Shown here: one piece after another, positions 6,239 to 6,553 of the stretch
Numbering within the stretch: position 1 is the stretch's first letter
How the letters are laid out: each line of letters begins with the position of its first letter
DNA from: an uncultured Lachnospiraceae bacterium
GTDB lineage: Bacteria > Bacillota > Clostridia > Lachnospirales > Lachnospiraceae
Assembly: GCA_910585395.1 (NCBI GenBank)
Contig: CAJUCK010000014.1
Coordinates: 15,203 to 21,755 of the forward strand
Length of the DNA: 6,553 nt
Reading direction: 5' to 3'
The notes under the pieces: model-generated
What the model was told of the DNA's origin: nothing
Database searches by the model: none
Seen by the model: only the letters and a program-made list of their open reading frames with translations
Position numbers and translations under genes: made by a program

Positions 6239-6553
6239 ATGATGTTTCAGGTGTATGGAGATGGCGCAGGATGGCAGCTTTTTGGATGGCTGCTGGTATT
6301 TGTAAGTCTGATTTTAATGAACGAGATTGCGCGTCGTTCCAAAATTGGAGGTATCTGTTGTTTTCTGGCGCTTCCAGCGGTGTTAACGGTGTATTTTATA
6401 GCGATTCAGATTGGCGCTGCGTCAGGTGCTCAGTGGGCGCTGGAAAATGATACTTACCTGCATATGAACAGCTGGTTCCACTATGCCAAATTATATGCGG
6501 CAACTATTGGCTGCATCGGTTTTATGATGCTGAAATACAAGTGGAGCATTGGG
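6239..6553 (+). CDS. Integral membrane protein, N-terminal part (truncated by window edge)
   Basis: The frame is open for 105 codons to the right edge, so the gene is incomplete here. It starts at tandem ATGs (6239 and 6242); AGAGGG (6225-6230) lies 8 nt before the first. Hydrophobic segments at about 12-28, 37-60 and 82-98 predict at least three membrane spans. The basic ARRSK (31-35) and KYKW (99-102) stretches fall between and after them, consistent with a cytoplasmic side by the positive-inside rule; the 61-80 loop would be outside. With only 20 nt between it and hypB, it is probably co-transcribed with it. From memory it resembles an uncharacterised clostridial membrane family (possibly DUF5692), but this is unverified. 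Its function is unknown; a role in metal handling would be guessed only from its neighbour. Confidence 0.75.
   Translation, partial: MMFQVYGDGAGWQLFGWLLVFVSLILMNEIARRSKIGGICCFLALPAVLTVYFIAIQIGAASGAQWALENDTYLHMNSWFHYAKLYAATIGCIGFMMLKYKWSIG

Noticed and set aside
1..6553. CRISPR array, transposon ends, tRNA or rRNA genes
   Set aside because: No regularly spaced direct repeats, transposase, terminal repeats or cloverleaf-like segments were seen on either strand by eye.

Overview
The window looks like a chromosomal segment from a low-to-moderate-GC anaerobic member of the Bacillota, most likely Lachnospiraceae or a close relative. This rests on three things: the hybrid-kinase style (SHDIRTP H-box, two C-terminal receivers), the AT-rich intergenic DNA with consensus sigma-A-type promoters and strong GGAGG-type ribosome sites, and the clostridial lipoprotein signal. 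Genus cannot be fixed from the sequence alone.

Layout. Positions 1-387 hold no convincing full gene: a short GC-richer, hairpin-prone left edge (about 1-95), then AT-rich DNA with two possible tiny ORFs and several dyads. Two tandem promoters (388-416 and 453-481) lead into a two-gene unit on the + strand: a membrane-bound hybrid sensor histidine kinase (548-3127), then a lipoprotein solute-binding protein (3124-4440) whose start codon overlaps the kinase stop by 4 nt. Convergent to it on the - strand is proC, pyrroline-5-carboxylate reductase (4479-5282). Divergent from proC, after a 261-nt intergenic region, a perfect TTGACA-N17-TATAAT promoter drives hypB (5544-6218), followed 20 nt later by an integral membrane protein cut off by the right edge (6239 onward).

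How the genes may work together. The kinase has two membrane segments around a roughly 250-residue extracytoplasmic sensor. The overlapping solute-binding lipoprotein has no permease or ATPase genes beside it, so it may be a ligand-recognition partner of the kinase rather than a transport component (inference). The kinase carries a degenerate receiver followed by an intact one, and has neither an HPt nor an output domain, so its downstream partner lies outside the window. ProC is a housekeeping proline-biosynthesis enzyme. HypB is a nickel-metallochaperone GTPase, but no hypA or other hyp, urease or hydrogenase gene is visible here. Its promoter is bracketed by two near-identical TGGT-N3-ACCA dyads of the GntR/FadR-type pattern, the most distinctive regulatory signal in the window.
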